A stretch of 64,000 bases of DNA, taken from contig CAJNDS010002605.1 in assembly GCA_905221605.1 (NCBI GenBank), forward strand, positions 77,501 through 141,500, in the 5' to 3' direction. The notes under the pieces are model-generated. The model was not told the origin of the DNA. It worked only from the letters and a program-made list of their open reading frames with translations, and did no database searches. This stretch comes from Symbiodinium natans. Its lineage: Eukaryota; Sar; Dinophyceae; Suessiales; Symbiodiniaceae. The position numbers and the translations under genes were made by a program. Numbering within the stretch: the first letter of the stretch is position 1; every line of letters starts with the position of its first letter. Below are positions 9,701-20,512 of this stretch, one piece after another.

Positions 9701-12380
9701 CGATGGCCTCCGGGGCGCTTTGCCATGAAGTCTGTGAGCGTGACAGGCTTCACTGGTTTCGGCTATGCAGGAGCTCAGAGGCAGGCTGCACCACGCATGT
9801 AGCCTGACCATCTTCTGGCGCATATGCGCAACCATGGTCATCACCCCTTGTTGGTCTGGGCTATGCAGTCAAACGAGTTTGCCACCCTTTTTCTGGCAGT
9901 CTTCTCAAAATACTTACACGAAGAGTCGCCAGCGCTTGCGATTCATCTTTGAGGATAGATCCTGCTTACGCCCTCAGAAACGACCCTCTGAAACAACTAA
10001 AGAAACTAACTTCCGATGAGCTCTCCGAATTCCCCACGAAACACACAATCCTCCAGCATGGCGTAGACGATGTCCATGGGAGGCTCCAGACCCATTTGGT
10101 GTAAGACTGCGTCCAACTCCTGTCGGGTGTTTATTTGCAATCTTCACGAAGCGGGAGCCGCCTCAAAACACGTTCTGCTGTGTTGTGCCTTACCAAGACT
10201 TCCCTCGGCTGCACAGCTTGTTTGCAGCACGGTTGATACTTTTTCAGGCCATTGGCGGTGCCTTGGACTTTTTAAAAGGGATAAGGGAAATGGATCCGTG
10301 ATGGCATGCAAATGAGATGTGTGTAAGCCCTTGAAGTTCCCTGACTGTCGATCCGAGGCCCAAAAAAACCCCGCACAGTAACATCACAACTCTTGGTCGA
10401 TGCATCGCTCCCCAACACTGATTGTGTTGGAGCCATCCAAGTCGAACTCGGTGAAAGTCTTCTGGAAAGCGGCAATCTGCCTAGGCATATGCACGAGTCG
10501 TGTGCTGCAGGTCCGCTGGCTGAGGCATGTTGTCGTTGGTGTTAAGATCAAAAACTTTCCTATTTCGGCCTAAACACAATCCGAACAATATTTACACATA
10601 AACAAACTTCCTACACATGAAGCACGATACAAACACCGTGCTCGTAAGAATTCAGAGGTCATCGCGTGTTTGCAGCCCATGCTTGCGGCGGCATGACGGA
10701 GGGTCGAGGGGGGGGCGTAGCCTCCCGACCCCACTTGCAAACACAATGCTCGTATAACGGGGACGGACTCATGAGCGTTTCCAGCAATTCGTGTCCCTTC
10801 CTTCCTTCCTCGTACTTGCCCCCCTTGCTCATTTCCCCTTCTTCCTTCCCTCCTGCCTGCCTTCCCGGCTTTATATCTCCTTCCGGGAAATAGATTTTGG
10901 ATCCTGAAATATCTTTGGTGATCCCCAAAAGTTTGTTGATGCCTCAACAGTGTTGAAATCTCTATCCCAGTTCACGAGGGCGAGCTGCTGTAGTCCAAGC
11001 CAAGATTCATTTACTCTTGCTGCGAATGTCTCAACTTGAAGATAGCACCAGAAATGAACCCATGAACACTTTTTTTCTGAACCACGCATACCCGTCATCG
11101 ACTTCAATGAATAGCCGGATCTGTCGTATGCAGGGATCGTTCCTGCTGACCAAGGACAGCCTGGGCCATCTGGAACTCCAGGAACAACCTGGTACTGCGG
11201 CTTGGGCACTGCTCCGTCAAGAGGATGCCGCTCTTGAAAACCACGCCAGTTTTCTGATCGTCATGGCCGTCCTGCGGCATCAGGAAACATCCTCATGAAT
11301 GTAAATCTGGTTACACGTTCAGAGCGAAGGAGGGCCTCGATAAGTGTAAATGCATAAGATGTGTCAAATCAACCTCAGTTATTCATGGTAGGTGTTGATC
11401 ATACATGTCTTTGTTCCAAAACTCGCTCAATCTTCTAGAGGTACCCTGTTGCTATCACGTCGCGCCCGTTGAATCTCATTGAAACACTCGTCGTAAGGGC
11501 TTCCGACCTCAATTTCAGATTCCAGGTTTCCCATGCGGGAACCTATTCACTCACAACAAACGTGACACCCACCACGCTTCCAATCATTTTCTACCGCTCA
11601 CACGTTTTTCTTCCCTGACAATAGGCAACTGTCGTCAATCACTGGTTCCTACGAGCACAAGCATTCCGGGCCACTCCCAAGTGATTTGGCGTGGCAAAAC
11701 TTGATGCACCTCGAACATAAGAAGACGTCTGCGTCCACATCGGCTTACTAGTACCACGATTCAGAAAGGACCCGTCGAGCGTCGTCATGTGCTGAACCCT
11801 TAGAAGCCCCAAAATTCCCAGAAGAATGCTTAGAAGCCCCGGGCAGTATACTGCCCTTGGAGAAAACGACCCTAAGCCCTAAACCCTTAGAAGCCCTGAA
11901 ATCCCCAAGGAGTTGCAGCACGGCCTTCATACCTAGAATAGGGTTCTGGGGGTTATGATAGTATAATCACCAAGGGGCCATAAGGGAAATGCTATTAGGA
12001 AGTATTCCCGACCCCCTGTAGTAGGTCCTTGCCCAACTCCTCCAGGCCCAAGACGTTTTCCATCCGCCCGGCTCGCTTGCCCAGCTGAAGGACTTGCTCT
12101 CCGAGGTGCCTAGGTTTAGGGTTTAGGGTTTCGGGTTTCGGGTTTCGGCCCTCACACTCGCGCAAGGCAGGCAAGGTTTGGGGTTCAGGGTTTAGGGTTC
12201 GACGGTCGGGCTGCTTATGAATTTGTGAATCTGGAGAAGGAACATTGTTAGGTATGGTTCGTCGTGAAGGTAGGGTTTGAGAAGGGTCTCGAACTCATGC
12301 ATGTGAACCAATGCAAATCCGATGCATCTCGCGATTCAGGAACCTTGTACAGCAGTAGGTTACTTTCCGCCTTGTTAGCC
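9700..12380. other. Mostly featureless stretch with possible decayed retroelement remainder
   Basis: No gene with convincing splice or codon signals. A plus-strand frame of about 80 codons without ATG lies at roughly 9810-10110 downstream of the retroelement relic and could be more of it. Around 11790-11910 there are four copies of CTTAGAAGCCC, and a perfect 16-bp palindrome GGGCAGTATACTGCCC at about 11840. A short telomere-type tract lies at 12113-12150. Confidence 0.35.
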
Positions 12381-12415
12381 CGCATCGAAGAACATGAAGA
12401 ATTTGACACATCGAC

Positions 12416-13018
12416 ATGATTACGCACTTTGGTTGGCTTTCGGGTGTGGGGCCCTCAACGGCGCAGAGGGTTGCCGAGCGGCTCCGTGTTTTTCTGTGCC
12501 TTTGCAGGCAAGTGCATAGTGACACAGTGCAAGCTGCCTTGTGTTGGAAAACGGTGCTAAGTCACTTCGCCTTCTGGAGGGGTTGCACAAAACACATTTT
12601 GCTTGACTTGGAGGTCACCTGCTCTCATGATGGACCCTATGGACAACCAATGGGTGAAGCTATTGGTGACCTGGCGCCTTCAGATATGACTCCTGATTCC
12701 TTCCGCATATGCAGAGTCATGACCTTCGACTACCTTGGTAGCTGCCGTCAGGAGATGTATGGACGATTCGCATGCTGGCAACCAACAGCCCCTCCTGCAC
12801 TGCATAGTGCTTGAAACCCCGAAGGAGGAAGCGTTGGCAGGGGTTGTTTCTGTCAAGAGAAAGACCCCGCCTCTTCCTCTTGCTGGGACAGCTCGCTGCA
12901 TTTGGTGTTCAGCGTGGTGATGGCCTGTTGGGATGGGGTCTCGGTGAGAATTAGACCGCTTACCATGCACGGACGTACAATCTTGGTCAATCACTACCTC
13001 TTCGATGGCAGCAAGTAA
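12416..13018 (+). CDS. Three-exon gene model, unknown protein
   Basis: Model: 12416-12737, 12808-12856 and 12892-13018, 165 residues, all junctions in phase. The first intron (70 nt) is GTAGCT...GCATAG. The second (35 nt) would need a GA donor and ends with a strong CTCTTCCTCTTGCTGGGACAG acceptor; a GT donor a few bases upstream is the alternative but changes the junction. Near the N-terminus GVGPSTAQRVAERL resembles a helix-hairpin-helix loop, though part of this could instead be intron, because a strong acceptor (TTCTGTGCCTTTGCAG) ends at about 12509. The C-terminus is beta-like. No family assigned. Confidence 0.42.
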
Positions 13019-13221
13019 GAAAGGCTCAAGATGACTCAGATGCTGCTGAGCTTACCCCACACTGTAAGTTTCTCTGGTTGTTGGGGGGGGGGGGCCTTTG
13101 AGGTACTTGTTCATGTTCGCAACTCCCCCCCCCCTACCCACCGGCCAGCTGCCAAAGATCAGTCCGTTGCCTGCTTGTTGTGCTGACTGATTTTCGTCAC
13201 TTCGCGCAAAGAAGCCTCTAG

Positions 13222-13413
13222 GTTGACAAGGACGTCCTTGGTTCTGTGAATGTCAGCCAGCGCCAGGAAGTACAATTGACCTACACTCGGAGAATCCTAA
13301 GCAAGCAATCTCGCTTAACTTGGCAATTGGAGGTGGTGCTGGTGAGGCACCTAGCACCTATCCTTCTGTTCTTTCGCGCAATCGCAAAACCAATTCCACC
13401 AATAATCGTGTAG
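13222..13413 (+). CDS. Candidate exon downstream of the 12.4-kb gene
   Basis: Opens after an acceptor (GCCTCTAG) with a 63-residue frame to TAG. The first half is polar (VDKDVLGSVNVSQRQEV). The end is hydrophobic (LEVVLVRHLAPILLFF), possibly a membrane anchor. Two GTGGTG/GTGAGG donor-like sites lie inside it, and a second frame (13320-13586) with good codon bias overlaps, so the exon may end earlier and continue there. Could belong to the preceding gene if the LFDGSK stop at 13016 is really part of a GTAAGA donor. Confidence 0.35.
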   Translation, partial: VDKDVLGSVNVSQRQEVQLTYTRRILSKQSRLTWQLEVVLVRHLAPILLFFRAIAKPIPPIIV

Positions 13414-14208
13414 ACGAGAAATCGCTCTTTGCATGGTACAACATGGACCCCGTGGGTTCTCGCACAGAACCCTTGACGAGTAAGCTAGCCAAGGGTGCAA
13501 AGACTGTATACGGGAAAAGCTCCCAGTGGCCGTCAGACGAGCGGCTGGACTCGAGACAACCTCGAGCAGCTTCGCTATGTTCCTGAAATCATCGGGGAGT
13601 AGTTCTCGGACAGTAAGGGCAGAACACCAGAAGAACAGCCGAAGAAATCACCGGAAAACTGCCCAACAATGCAACAGAATCTCAAAGAACACGGCTCACC
13701 TGATCAGAGCACTGCATCGGGCAGAAGGTTCGATCGTCCCACGCATGGACACAAAAACTACTCGGGGAGCTTGAGGGTGAATCTGCAACTGCTTAATTGA
13801 GGTCCGGCTGCAAGCCCAAACATCGCCCCGAAACCACGTGACACACGCCGCCAAGTGCGTTCGGTCAAGTCTCCTTTTGTTCTCAGCCGCGAGAACCCGG
13901 TAGTCTGTGATTGCCACGTCAGCTTTGTTCAACCTACGAGCATGGCATGGCACAGCATCGACAGGCCACCGAGGCGGTGGAGCGCGTGGCCTGTCTTTCA
14001 TCTCTTCATGGTTCTTCTCCATGGCCTGGACATGGCATCTGTGATTCCCCCCACCTGTAGCTACACAGTAGCACGTGTCGCTGTGAACCAGTTCTCCTGC
14101 TTCGCAGCAACAAGAAGGCCAAGTGATGGCTGCGCTATCTTATTTTCTGTGCATCCGGTTTGCCTCGGCTCGCCCTTTCAAGCTTGTCGCTGCCGAGGAT
14201 GACGCTAG

Positions 14209-14483
14209 ATGCTTCTCCTTTCGTTCCAAGGTGTACTGAGCCTTTCTTGGTGTGGAGAACTGGCTGAAGCAGGTAAAACACGATGCCAGAATCATGCAGT
14301 GGCTTTCGTGTTGCAGGGCTACAAAGGCAAGTCCCCTACCAGTACCAGTACCTCGTGGCTCCCGCAAGCCAAGTTGCTGCATGCTCTTGGAGCTTCTTCT
14401 CTGACTCCTGGGAAGGTCTACATCTCAAAGAAACTTGGATTCCACGGTACCCGAGACCCCAAACCGTTACCCTAAACCTTTGA
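14209..14483 (+). CDS. Two-exon small secreted-protein candidate
   Basis: Model: 14209-14272 joined to 14317-14483, 76 residues. Exon 1 starts with ATG and a hydrophobic stretch (MLLLSFQGVLSLSW) that could be a signal peptide. The 44-nt intron is GTAAAA...GTGTTGCAG, and the Gly codon is rebuilt across it. The mature part is aromatic and Pro-rich (VPYQYQYLVAP). The stop lies in a degenerate CCCTAAACC sequence, so the 3' end may have been created by telomere-type DNA. No family recognised. Confidence 0.42.
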
Positions 14484-14599
14484 GAGGACACCAATTCTTG
14501 TCTGAGGTGCGTGGGCTTTGTCCTCGATGCATCGCATCCTGCCAGCATTTTGGTTTACTCGAGTTTAGGAAGTTTAGGGATGTTTCGGCTTGGTTTGCA

Positions 14600-15500
14600 T
14601 GCGTTTTGTCCAATTCCGGAGTCTCGTGGCTCCAGCTACTGCAACGGAGAAAAAGGCAAGGGAGCCGACAAGGCCAGACTCCACGTGGCCCTCAAACTCT
14701 CCAGGGCGTGCCTGCCCTCCAATTGGCTGCCAAAGGCTTCCGTGGCTTTCTTATCCTCTTTCACGTCCCGGATCAAGATGTGGACTTCCTTCCGCAGGAC
14801 CAGGCAAGAACTCTCTGCACCCCATGTCTTCACTATGTCTTCCGGGCTCGGACGCCATGTCGAAAAGATGCAAGGCTCCTGGAGCCGGTTCTCGAGACCC
14901 TGCTTGTTGCCTCGAAGGCTTCAGGCATAAGGCTTGCGCTTGAACTTGAAGTCCTCCACATCCCTCAGCCCGACCCTTCTCAACCCGGCTCAACTGGGCT
15001 GCGCAGTAGGCACAAATTCCCAGGTGTCGAGCTTGATGCGTTGAACCCGAAGATCTCGGGCCCCTTAAGGGCCTACATGCGTCCTGCCCATGAAACCATA
15101 CGGCAACTTTCGTTCCTCCGACATGAGCCTCATAAGTCCAGCAAGAGCAGCTATTTAGTTGGCACTTCTAAGAAGCAAAGATCTGAGCTGTCATGTGGCA
15201 TTTCACGGACATCCAAAGACGAACTCCGAAGCCCGAGTATAAATGCACTTCAGCTGCCATTGATGGACTGCACGAGGACTTCGTGCATCTTGTCCCACTC
15301 ATCGATGTCGGTCTTCACGTGCTCCAGAGCTGCGCCTGGGCCGATGACAACAGGACCCCAACATGAGGTTGAGCGTTACGACGCAAGTCAACCCGAGCCC
15401 AGCAAGAGAGAGTCTCTGTGTCAAGCAAGAGGCGGAGCTGGGCAACGTCTCGATCCGTCTCAAACTTCGATTCCTCACACCTTCGATGATGCGACAAAAT
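14600..15500 (-). CDS. Stop-poor block, probable minus-strand decayed or spliced gene
   Basis: The minus-strand frame over 14636-14833 is charged and helical (VHILIRDVKEDKKATEAFG) with first positions G>A>C>T. The same frame stays protein-like to about 15130 but is broken by TGA, TGA and TAA. Further upstream another frame ends EWDKMHEVLVQSINGS at TGA 15250-15252, and can be joined to an exon near 15390-15480 by a 47-nt GT-AG intron in phase. The 380-codon plus-strand ORF (14435-15577) is codon-aligned with the first minus frame and is probably its antisense shadow. Either several short introns or a pseudogene. Confidence 0.35.
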
Positions 15501-15529
15501 GGGAGCCAGGTTTTTTTTGGGTGTTTTTT

Positions 15530-15840
15530 GTTTTTTTGGGGTATGTTTGTGGGGCTAGGGTAGGTTTTTGGGTTTAGGGTATGTTTTTGGGTATAGGGTT
15601 AGGGGTTAGGGTTTAGGGTTTTAGGGTTTTAGGGTTTTAGGGTTTTAGGGTTTTAGGGTGTTAGGGTTTTAGGGATTTTGGGATTTTGGGGTTTTAGGGT
15701 TTTAGGGTTTTAGGGTTTAGGGTTTAGGGTTAGGATTTAGGGTTTAATCGCTCACACTCGGACAAGCCAGGCGAGGCACACAGGTTCAATAGTCTCAAAT
15801 CGGCTTAGGATTTAGGGTTTAGGGTTTAGGGTTTTGAAAA
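15530..15840. repeat. Telomere-type TTTAGGG array, degenerate
   Basis: A 200-bp cluster of TTTAGGG and TTTTAGGG units, then the companion block ATCGCTCACACTCGGACAAG CCAGGCGAGG at about 15748-15778, then three more TTTAGGG units to 15835. Units vary in T number, as in old interstitial telomere sequence. Confidence 0.92.
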
Positions 15841-16027
15841 CCAAAAAAAACACCCAAAAAAACCAAAAAAACATATCCAAAAAGAACCCCCACCCCGACA
15901 AGTCGACTTCCACTGCTCAGCTTTGAAGGAGAAGGGGCGACCAAACCCAAACCTTCAATCCTGAAGCTCTAGATCCTCAACACGCTCACCATCTCACCCC
16001 GAAACCATCCTGAACTCAACAGCTTAC

Positions 16028-16076
16028 ATTAGGGTTTAGGGTTTAGGGTTTAGGGTTTAGGGTTTAGGGTTTAGAT
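16028..16076. repeat. Telomere-type array
   Basis: Six or seven perfect TTTAGGG units in direct orientation on the plus strand. Confidence 0.95.
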
Positions 16077-16328
16077 CCTTGAATGGATTCGAAAGTCCAA
16101 TGGTCCGCCTGGCCTCGCGAGTTTGCACCTCGTCTCCTTGAGGCGGGGCTGCAGCTCCTGTGGATCCCATGCTTCCGATGGTTCGAAGCTACGCTGGGCC
16201 GTTTTCCTCAGCATGCACACGGTGACCTTGAAACCTAGCCTTTTTGTATGACTTGTAGGATGGGCTCTCACTTCAAAGTGCCAAGGATTGCCACGAAATG
16301 GCATGTTTCTTATGCTCAGCCATGGCAT
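16071..16328 (-). CDS. Candidate exon next to a telomere-type array
   Basis: Minus-strand ATG frame of 85 codons. It encodes a basic, mixed-composition protein (NPWHFEVRAHPTSHTKRLGF near the N-terminus). The stop TAA is supplied by the CCCTAAA array, so the natural 3' end is probably upstream of it. A GTCACC donor-like site occurs after the GFK codons. No family recognised. Confidence 0.28.
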   Translation of the reverse strand: MPWLSIRNMPFRGNPWHFEVRAHPTSHTKRLGFKVTVCMLRKTAQRSFEPSEAWDPQELQPRLKETRCKLARPGGPLDFRIHSRI

Positions 16329-16366
16329 AACCTATGCGATTGTCAGTGTGTACACGAATGACCGGC

Positions 16367-16822
16367 TTAACAGGCTTGGTCTAGTGTGACGAGACTGTCC
16401 TGCACGGCCTCGGTGACCACAACCGTCCTCTCGTCTAACCTCGGAGTTTGTTTTAGTGAGGGCTCGGAAGGCTCGTGAAGAACATGCCGTGCCCTCAGGA
16501 CCCTCGCAAACCTCCAGCCCTCCAGGGCGGCTTCGGGTTGTGTCCTTCGAGAAGTATGACCCTCCAGTAACAGCATCCCACCCTGATCCCCGAGGACCAT
16601 TGGGGAACACCTACATACCATCACCGACCTCACCAAGCCAAGCAATGAGCCCAGACTTCGCCCCATCTCATGCAACTCAAAACCCCCCTGGTGCAAGGCC
16701 CAAGGCACTCTCCGACCTTTGGCTTCAGGCTGTGGAGCTCCGTCTCTAAGGCATTCTTCTCCGCCTGTGGCTTCTGGTCTTGGGGAAGATGATAATAAGC
16801 ATAAGAATAAGAAGAATATCAA
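16367..16822 (-). CDS. Candidate secreted protein, 151 codons
   Basis: The frame begins (TTG) with a hydrophobic run (FFLFLCLLSSS) resembling a signal peptide, although that part comes from AT-rich DNA. The remaining 130 codons have about 31% G at first positions and read as a mixed-charge protein (EGWRFARVLRARHVLHEP). Ends at TAA 16367-16369. No introns are required. The overlapping plus-strand frame 16456-16749 is Pro/Ser-rich and looks like a shadow. Function unknown. Confidence 0.35.
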   Translation of the reverse strand: MIFFLFLCLLSSSPRPEATGGEECLRDGAPQPEAKGRRVPWALHQGGFELHEMGRSLGSLLGLVRSVMVCRCSPMVLGDQGGMLLLEGHTSRRTQPEAALEGWRFARVLRARHVLHEPSEPSLKQTPRLDERTVVVTEAVQDSLVTLDQAC

Positions 16823-16899
16823 TGCATACTTATCTAAATTTATTTGTCATTAAAATCCAATACGTGGTATATGACAAGGATGATAATTAGACCGAATCT

Positions 16900-17075
16900 G
16901 TCCTTATATATATATACACATATATATATATATATATAGATACTTATTGATTTATATATCTATTTATATATTTATTTACATGTGTGTATTTATGTATTTG
17001 TACGTAGACGGAGAGAGACAGAGACGGAGACGCAGACAGAACGAGAGAGACAGAGAGAGCGCGAGCGCCTCCAAG
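16900..17075. repeat. TATA-rich and GAGACAG-rich low complexity
   Basis: (TA)n with ATAC interruptions to about 16990, then GAGAGACAGAGAC-type purine-rich sequence to about 17070. Confidence 0.9.
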
Positions 17076-17435
17076 GCTGCATGCAGCAGCGAAGCCAGGC
17101 TTCAAATGTGGGGGCAGAGGGCACTAAAAGCAGGAGGAGGCACAGGAGGAGGCACATGTGAGGCCGACCCCCCTCTTCTAGATTCTGAACTCTTCATGTG
17201 GCCCAAGCCATGGACTCGAAGTTCGTGCCCAGGTCATCCAAGGTGCTTTTGTAGCCTCTAGCAGCGTCTGCACTTGTGCGACCTGACGTGGAGGCTGACG
17301 GCCCGAGGCTTGTTCGTTGCACGCAGGCTCGCTGGAGATTTTGGAAATTCGCAGAGCAGGAACCTGAGGCCAGTTCACAATGAACACAAAACACATTCCT
17401 AAGTTTCGATCACGAAAGTTGTGTTAATGTCACCC

Positions 17436-17774
17436 CTAGGCCAGAAAACAAGCCAACAGAAACTTCTGGAAGCCAATGTCCACACACCCAAACCCTTGAT
17501 ACGCAATCTTTCGAACCGCTAAACAATCCCTAAGCTTCCCCACCTGGTCCGAGGTCCGGTTTAAATCCTGACGAAGCTCAGAGACCAAAGCGGCCTCACG
17601 AAGGACAACGGGCAATGCCGGATTTGGCCGGGGTATATAGTAGCGTCGACTCATGTATAAAAAGTATGTGTTGTAGCCGCTGCTCAGTGCAAAGCCTGTC
17701 TGCAAGCAATCCGTACACAAGCCTAAAGAGTGTGGTTGAATCGGCAATGGCTCGTTTCTACGATCAACATCCAC
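17436..17774 (-). CDS. Candidate exon(s), helical unknown protein
   Basis: The last 58 codons (to TAG 17436) have 43% G at first positions by hand count and encode a likely helix (REAALVSELRQDLNRTSDQV) ending in a hydrophobic tail. An acceptor-like TCCTTCGTGAG lies near 17596, so the ATG at 17774 may not be the true start. The plus-strand frame 17615-17869 overlaps and is not supported by codon bias. Confidence 0.38.
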   Translation of the reverse strand: MDVDRRNEPLPIQPHSLGLCTDCLQTGFALSSGYNTYFLYMSRRYYIPRPNPALPVVLREAALVSELRQDLNRTSDQVGKLRDCLAVRKIAYQGFGCVDIGFQKFLLACFLA

Positions 17775-18113
17775 GGGTCAAGCGTGGGGCCTCTGCATTC
17801 TCTGCACACAACATTCAGCCTGGTACGTACCACCAAGCACACGGTTGCCGCTCACAGGGAGTGGCTTAATGCTTTTAGAGCCTGAAAGTGGGTATAGGGT
17901 GGTTGCCAGGGCCATGTCGGATGATTCTGTTTAAGAACTTCGGTCCGACACCAGTAGCTTTGCGGCCACTTAGAGACTTAGAGATTTCAGGGCCCGGGGT
18001 CCGTGTCCTGCCTTTTCAAGTGTATGTTGCTTGCCCAGCGGAGCCTAAACCACCTCAAGTGGCAGCAACACGCCCGTAGAACCAGTGCTCTCTTCCTTTC
18101 CTCTTCTCATCAG

Positions 18114-18244
18114 GGAAGCTCATCGACACCCTTAAGGACTTAGAGGCCACGGAGTGCGGCCTGGTGAGCCAGCTGCCCAGAATGGCTTTCCACATCCTGG
18201 CAAAAAGCAGGGCTTATGCAGCATGGCTATTTCAGGAGCGCTAG
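18114..18244 (+). CDS. 3'-terminal exon of an unknown gene
   Basis: One of the best acceptors in the window (CTCTCTTCCTTTCCTCTTCTCATCAG) ends at 18113. The exon gives a charged, helical C-terminus (KLIDTLKDLEATECGL ... SRAYAAWLFQER) and TAG at 18242-18244. It starts with two bases of a split codon. An upstream frame 17888-18010 with a C/GTGTCC donor would rebuild Arg in phase. No family recognised. Confidence 0.5.
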
Positions 18245-18339
18245 CAAAGCATGGACCAGAGAGAGTGCACAACAAACAACATCCCCCAGGGCCCGCCCCT
18301 AGTCTCCACGTATTTTATTTGACTTCTGACTGCACAACA

Positions 18340-18420
18340 TGTTCTCTAAACCCCAAACCCCAAACCCCAAACCCCAAACCCTAAACCCCCAATCCCTAAA
18401 CCCTAAACCCTAAACGCTTC
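18340..18420. repeat. Telomere-type array, CCCTAAA strand
   Basis: About ten AAACCC(T/C) units, partly AAACCCC, on the plus strand, i.e. opposite orientation to the arrays at 15.5-16.1 kb. Confidence 0.92.
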
Positions 18421-18510
18421 GCCGATCTAACTGCCACCGCCACTAGTGCTGCCCACCATGGCAAACCCTGGCGCGACCTGCCTGGGAGATGGCGCCTCGG
18501 AGTGCTTGAC

Positions 18511-18624
18511 TTACTGTTGGTTAGTAGGGAATCAGGGAATGAGGTACCCTTAAAAGATATATATATATATATATAAGGGGATTTAGGGTACCTCATTCCC
18601 CCGTTCCCTACTAACCAACAGTAA
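18511..18624. mobile_element. MITE-like hairpin with 41-bp terminal inverted repeats
   Basis: The left arm (18511-18552, beginning TTACTGTTGGTTAGTAGGGA) is matched by the reverse complement of the right arm (18584-18624, ending CTACTAACCAACAGTAA) with only a few mismatches. The spacer is (TA)n plus TAAGGGGAT. TTGAC occurs just outside on both sides (one extra G on the right), a possible target-site duplication. Non-autonomous, no ORF. Confidence 0.72.
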
Positions 18625-19282
18625 GTTGACGGTGGCTGGGTGCAACATGTTACTACAATAAGCCTTCAAGCACTTCACGCCATGCACTTCACGCCATGTT
18701 GTTGCCAGGGTTTAAGGGCTCCGGGTCTGGATTTGGGCTTGAAGCTTTGTGTGTCCAGGTCAATGCCGGTGTTCTTTTTGGAAGGCTTGGCATCTTAGGC
18801 AGCCGAGTTCGGACGGTGGGTCCAGCAGGTCGGACGAAAATGGAATCAGCAGAGGATGACTAGCCAATGTTTGGACATGGATCCCTGTCAAAAAAGTGGC
18901 TCCTTTCATAACCTACCTCACTGGCGAAGAAGACATGATTTGCCAGACCACATAAACATGTCATCCCCAGACTGAGCTCGTGGTTGCTTGGGGCCTTCCG
19001 CTAGCATGGGGCATAAACCTGCAGCTTTGGTGCTCATTGTCTCGGACAAGTTCCAGACATACCTGAAGCACGAAGTGTCAAACTGTTTGGCTTTCGTAAG
19101 TCCACTGAAACAGTCCTGGGCCTAGCCGCCCTAGCTGCTTCTGTCCATGCAGTAGCTTGTCCAGCATCCCCAAGCGAAAGAAAAAAGAATGCGCCCTCTC
19201 AAAAGCAAAAAAGGACGTACCCTCTCAGTTCTACATGCCCCCCCCCCCCCCCCCCCCATGGCTGCAGAAGGGCCGATGCAGC

Positions 19283-19540
19283 TCATCTACGGTTTGCCCG
19301 AATGGTTGGAGGATGCCTGAGAAGCCAACGGATCAGGATTCCAAGGGCTTCGGGAAATTGCATGCCTTTGGCCAGCACCTGTCGAGGCGTCAAGCCCTCG
19401 CATGTCAGCCAGGCAGCCCCTACATCATACTTAGCATCATCATGCCTGTGCATTTTCTGTGGTGTGGAACTAGTCAAAGACGCAGCAGCCTTCAGAGAAA
19501 TAGACCCTGCGCCAACAACCCTGATCCTCTGCCGAGATGC
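19283..19540 (-). CDS. 3' exon, possible ankyrin-like segment
   Basis: Minus-strand acceptor with a strong tract (CTGTGTTGGTCGTGCCTTTGTTCCAG) precedes an 86-codon frame ending TGA. The second half reads DVGAAWLTCEGLTPRQVLAKG followed by EALGILIRWLL, the spacing of a diverged ankyrin repeat (DV...G.TP...A...G....L..LL). A second acceptor-like CCACAG inside would give a shorter exon. The plus-strand ORFs here (19157-19624, 19302-19604) are treated as shadows. Confidence 0.42.
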   Translation of the reverse strand, partial: ASRQRIRVVGAGSISLKAAASLTSSTPQKMHRHDDAKYDVGAAWLTCEGLTPRQVLAKGMQFPEALGILIRWLLRHPPTIRANRR

Positions 19541-20049
19541 CTGGAACAAAGGCACGACCAACACAGAAGCAGTCTCCAAACTGGACATAACCGAATGCCC
19601 TTGATGATGTCTTTGTCTATTTAAAGAAGTCCCGTTGGCCACCATCCGGAAACTATAACTCTTTGGTTTGTACTTGCCATTCTCGAAATCAGATCATGAG
19701 ACAAGGTAAGTCAGGCGGCCCATGGACTTAAGACTATAGGATGCACGAGCAGGAACAGAGCCTTTAGCTTCGCTGGCTTTGGCAGCTCCCCGCCATTTGA
19801 GGCCCAAGTGACTGCTCATGCAGTTGCGGATGAAGCTGACCATGCTGTCCTGTTCGCCAACTGGCCTACTCTTTGCATGGCGATCCCCTGAGGTGTGTAG
19901 GACTTACTTCGACTAGTGTTCACAATGCTGGAAGCCATGCGCCGATATTGCAGCCACGACCTGAGATGCTTTGCTTACGCCCGCGTCCTCACCCATGCCT
20001 GTCTCTGCCTTGGGTCTTGCACACATGCATGGCTGGCACACACATATGA

Positions 20050-20282
20050 TTACTCCGCCCAGGAAAAGAGACCCCTCTGTATCACGAACGTATTTCCGAC
20101 AATTCCTGTTGCTGTCAGGGCTAGGTTATGTGACGAGTGCTGGACAGCACGGTTCTGCACTGTTCGACTGTTGGCGTGTTCCTGGTGATAGACCACGTAA
20201 ACGACCATAGTCGAAGTCCAGAACGGTGGACTCCGGTGGACATGGCCCAGCAGAAGACGAATCAGTTCTTCATTGCCAGTTG
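20050..20282 (-). CDS. Candidate 3' exon, unknown protein
   Basis: Follows a pyrimidine-rich acceptor (TTTGCTAACCACTTCCCCGCTTAAAG) and runs about 77 codons to TAA. The centre is aliphatic (STMVVYVVYHQEHANS) and the end is beta-like. No family recognised. Plus-strand frames 19916-20210 overlap in antisense. Confidence 0.35.
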
Positions 20283-20512
20283 CTTTAAGCGGGGAAGTGG
20301 TTAGCAAAGGGAGGCCCACTCGTCCTCTCCTACCTTTGCAACGCAAAAACGGATGCCACAGCAAGATTCCATGCACAGAACAGCCCGGGGCACCTCAACT
20401 CCAGTCTGACTCTTCTGCGTACAACGATCTCCCCATGCTAGAACTCCCTGTAAACACAGGGAGGCCATGAACGCTCATCCAGGGTGCGCAGAGCGACATG
20501 GCAGTCCCAGGC

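Noticed and set aside
19157-19624. 155-codon plus-strand ORF with a Pro run
   Set aside because: Crosses a poly-C tract; the minus strand has a strong acceptor and an ankyrin-like reading in the same place.
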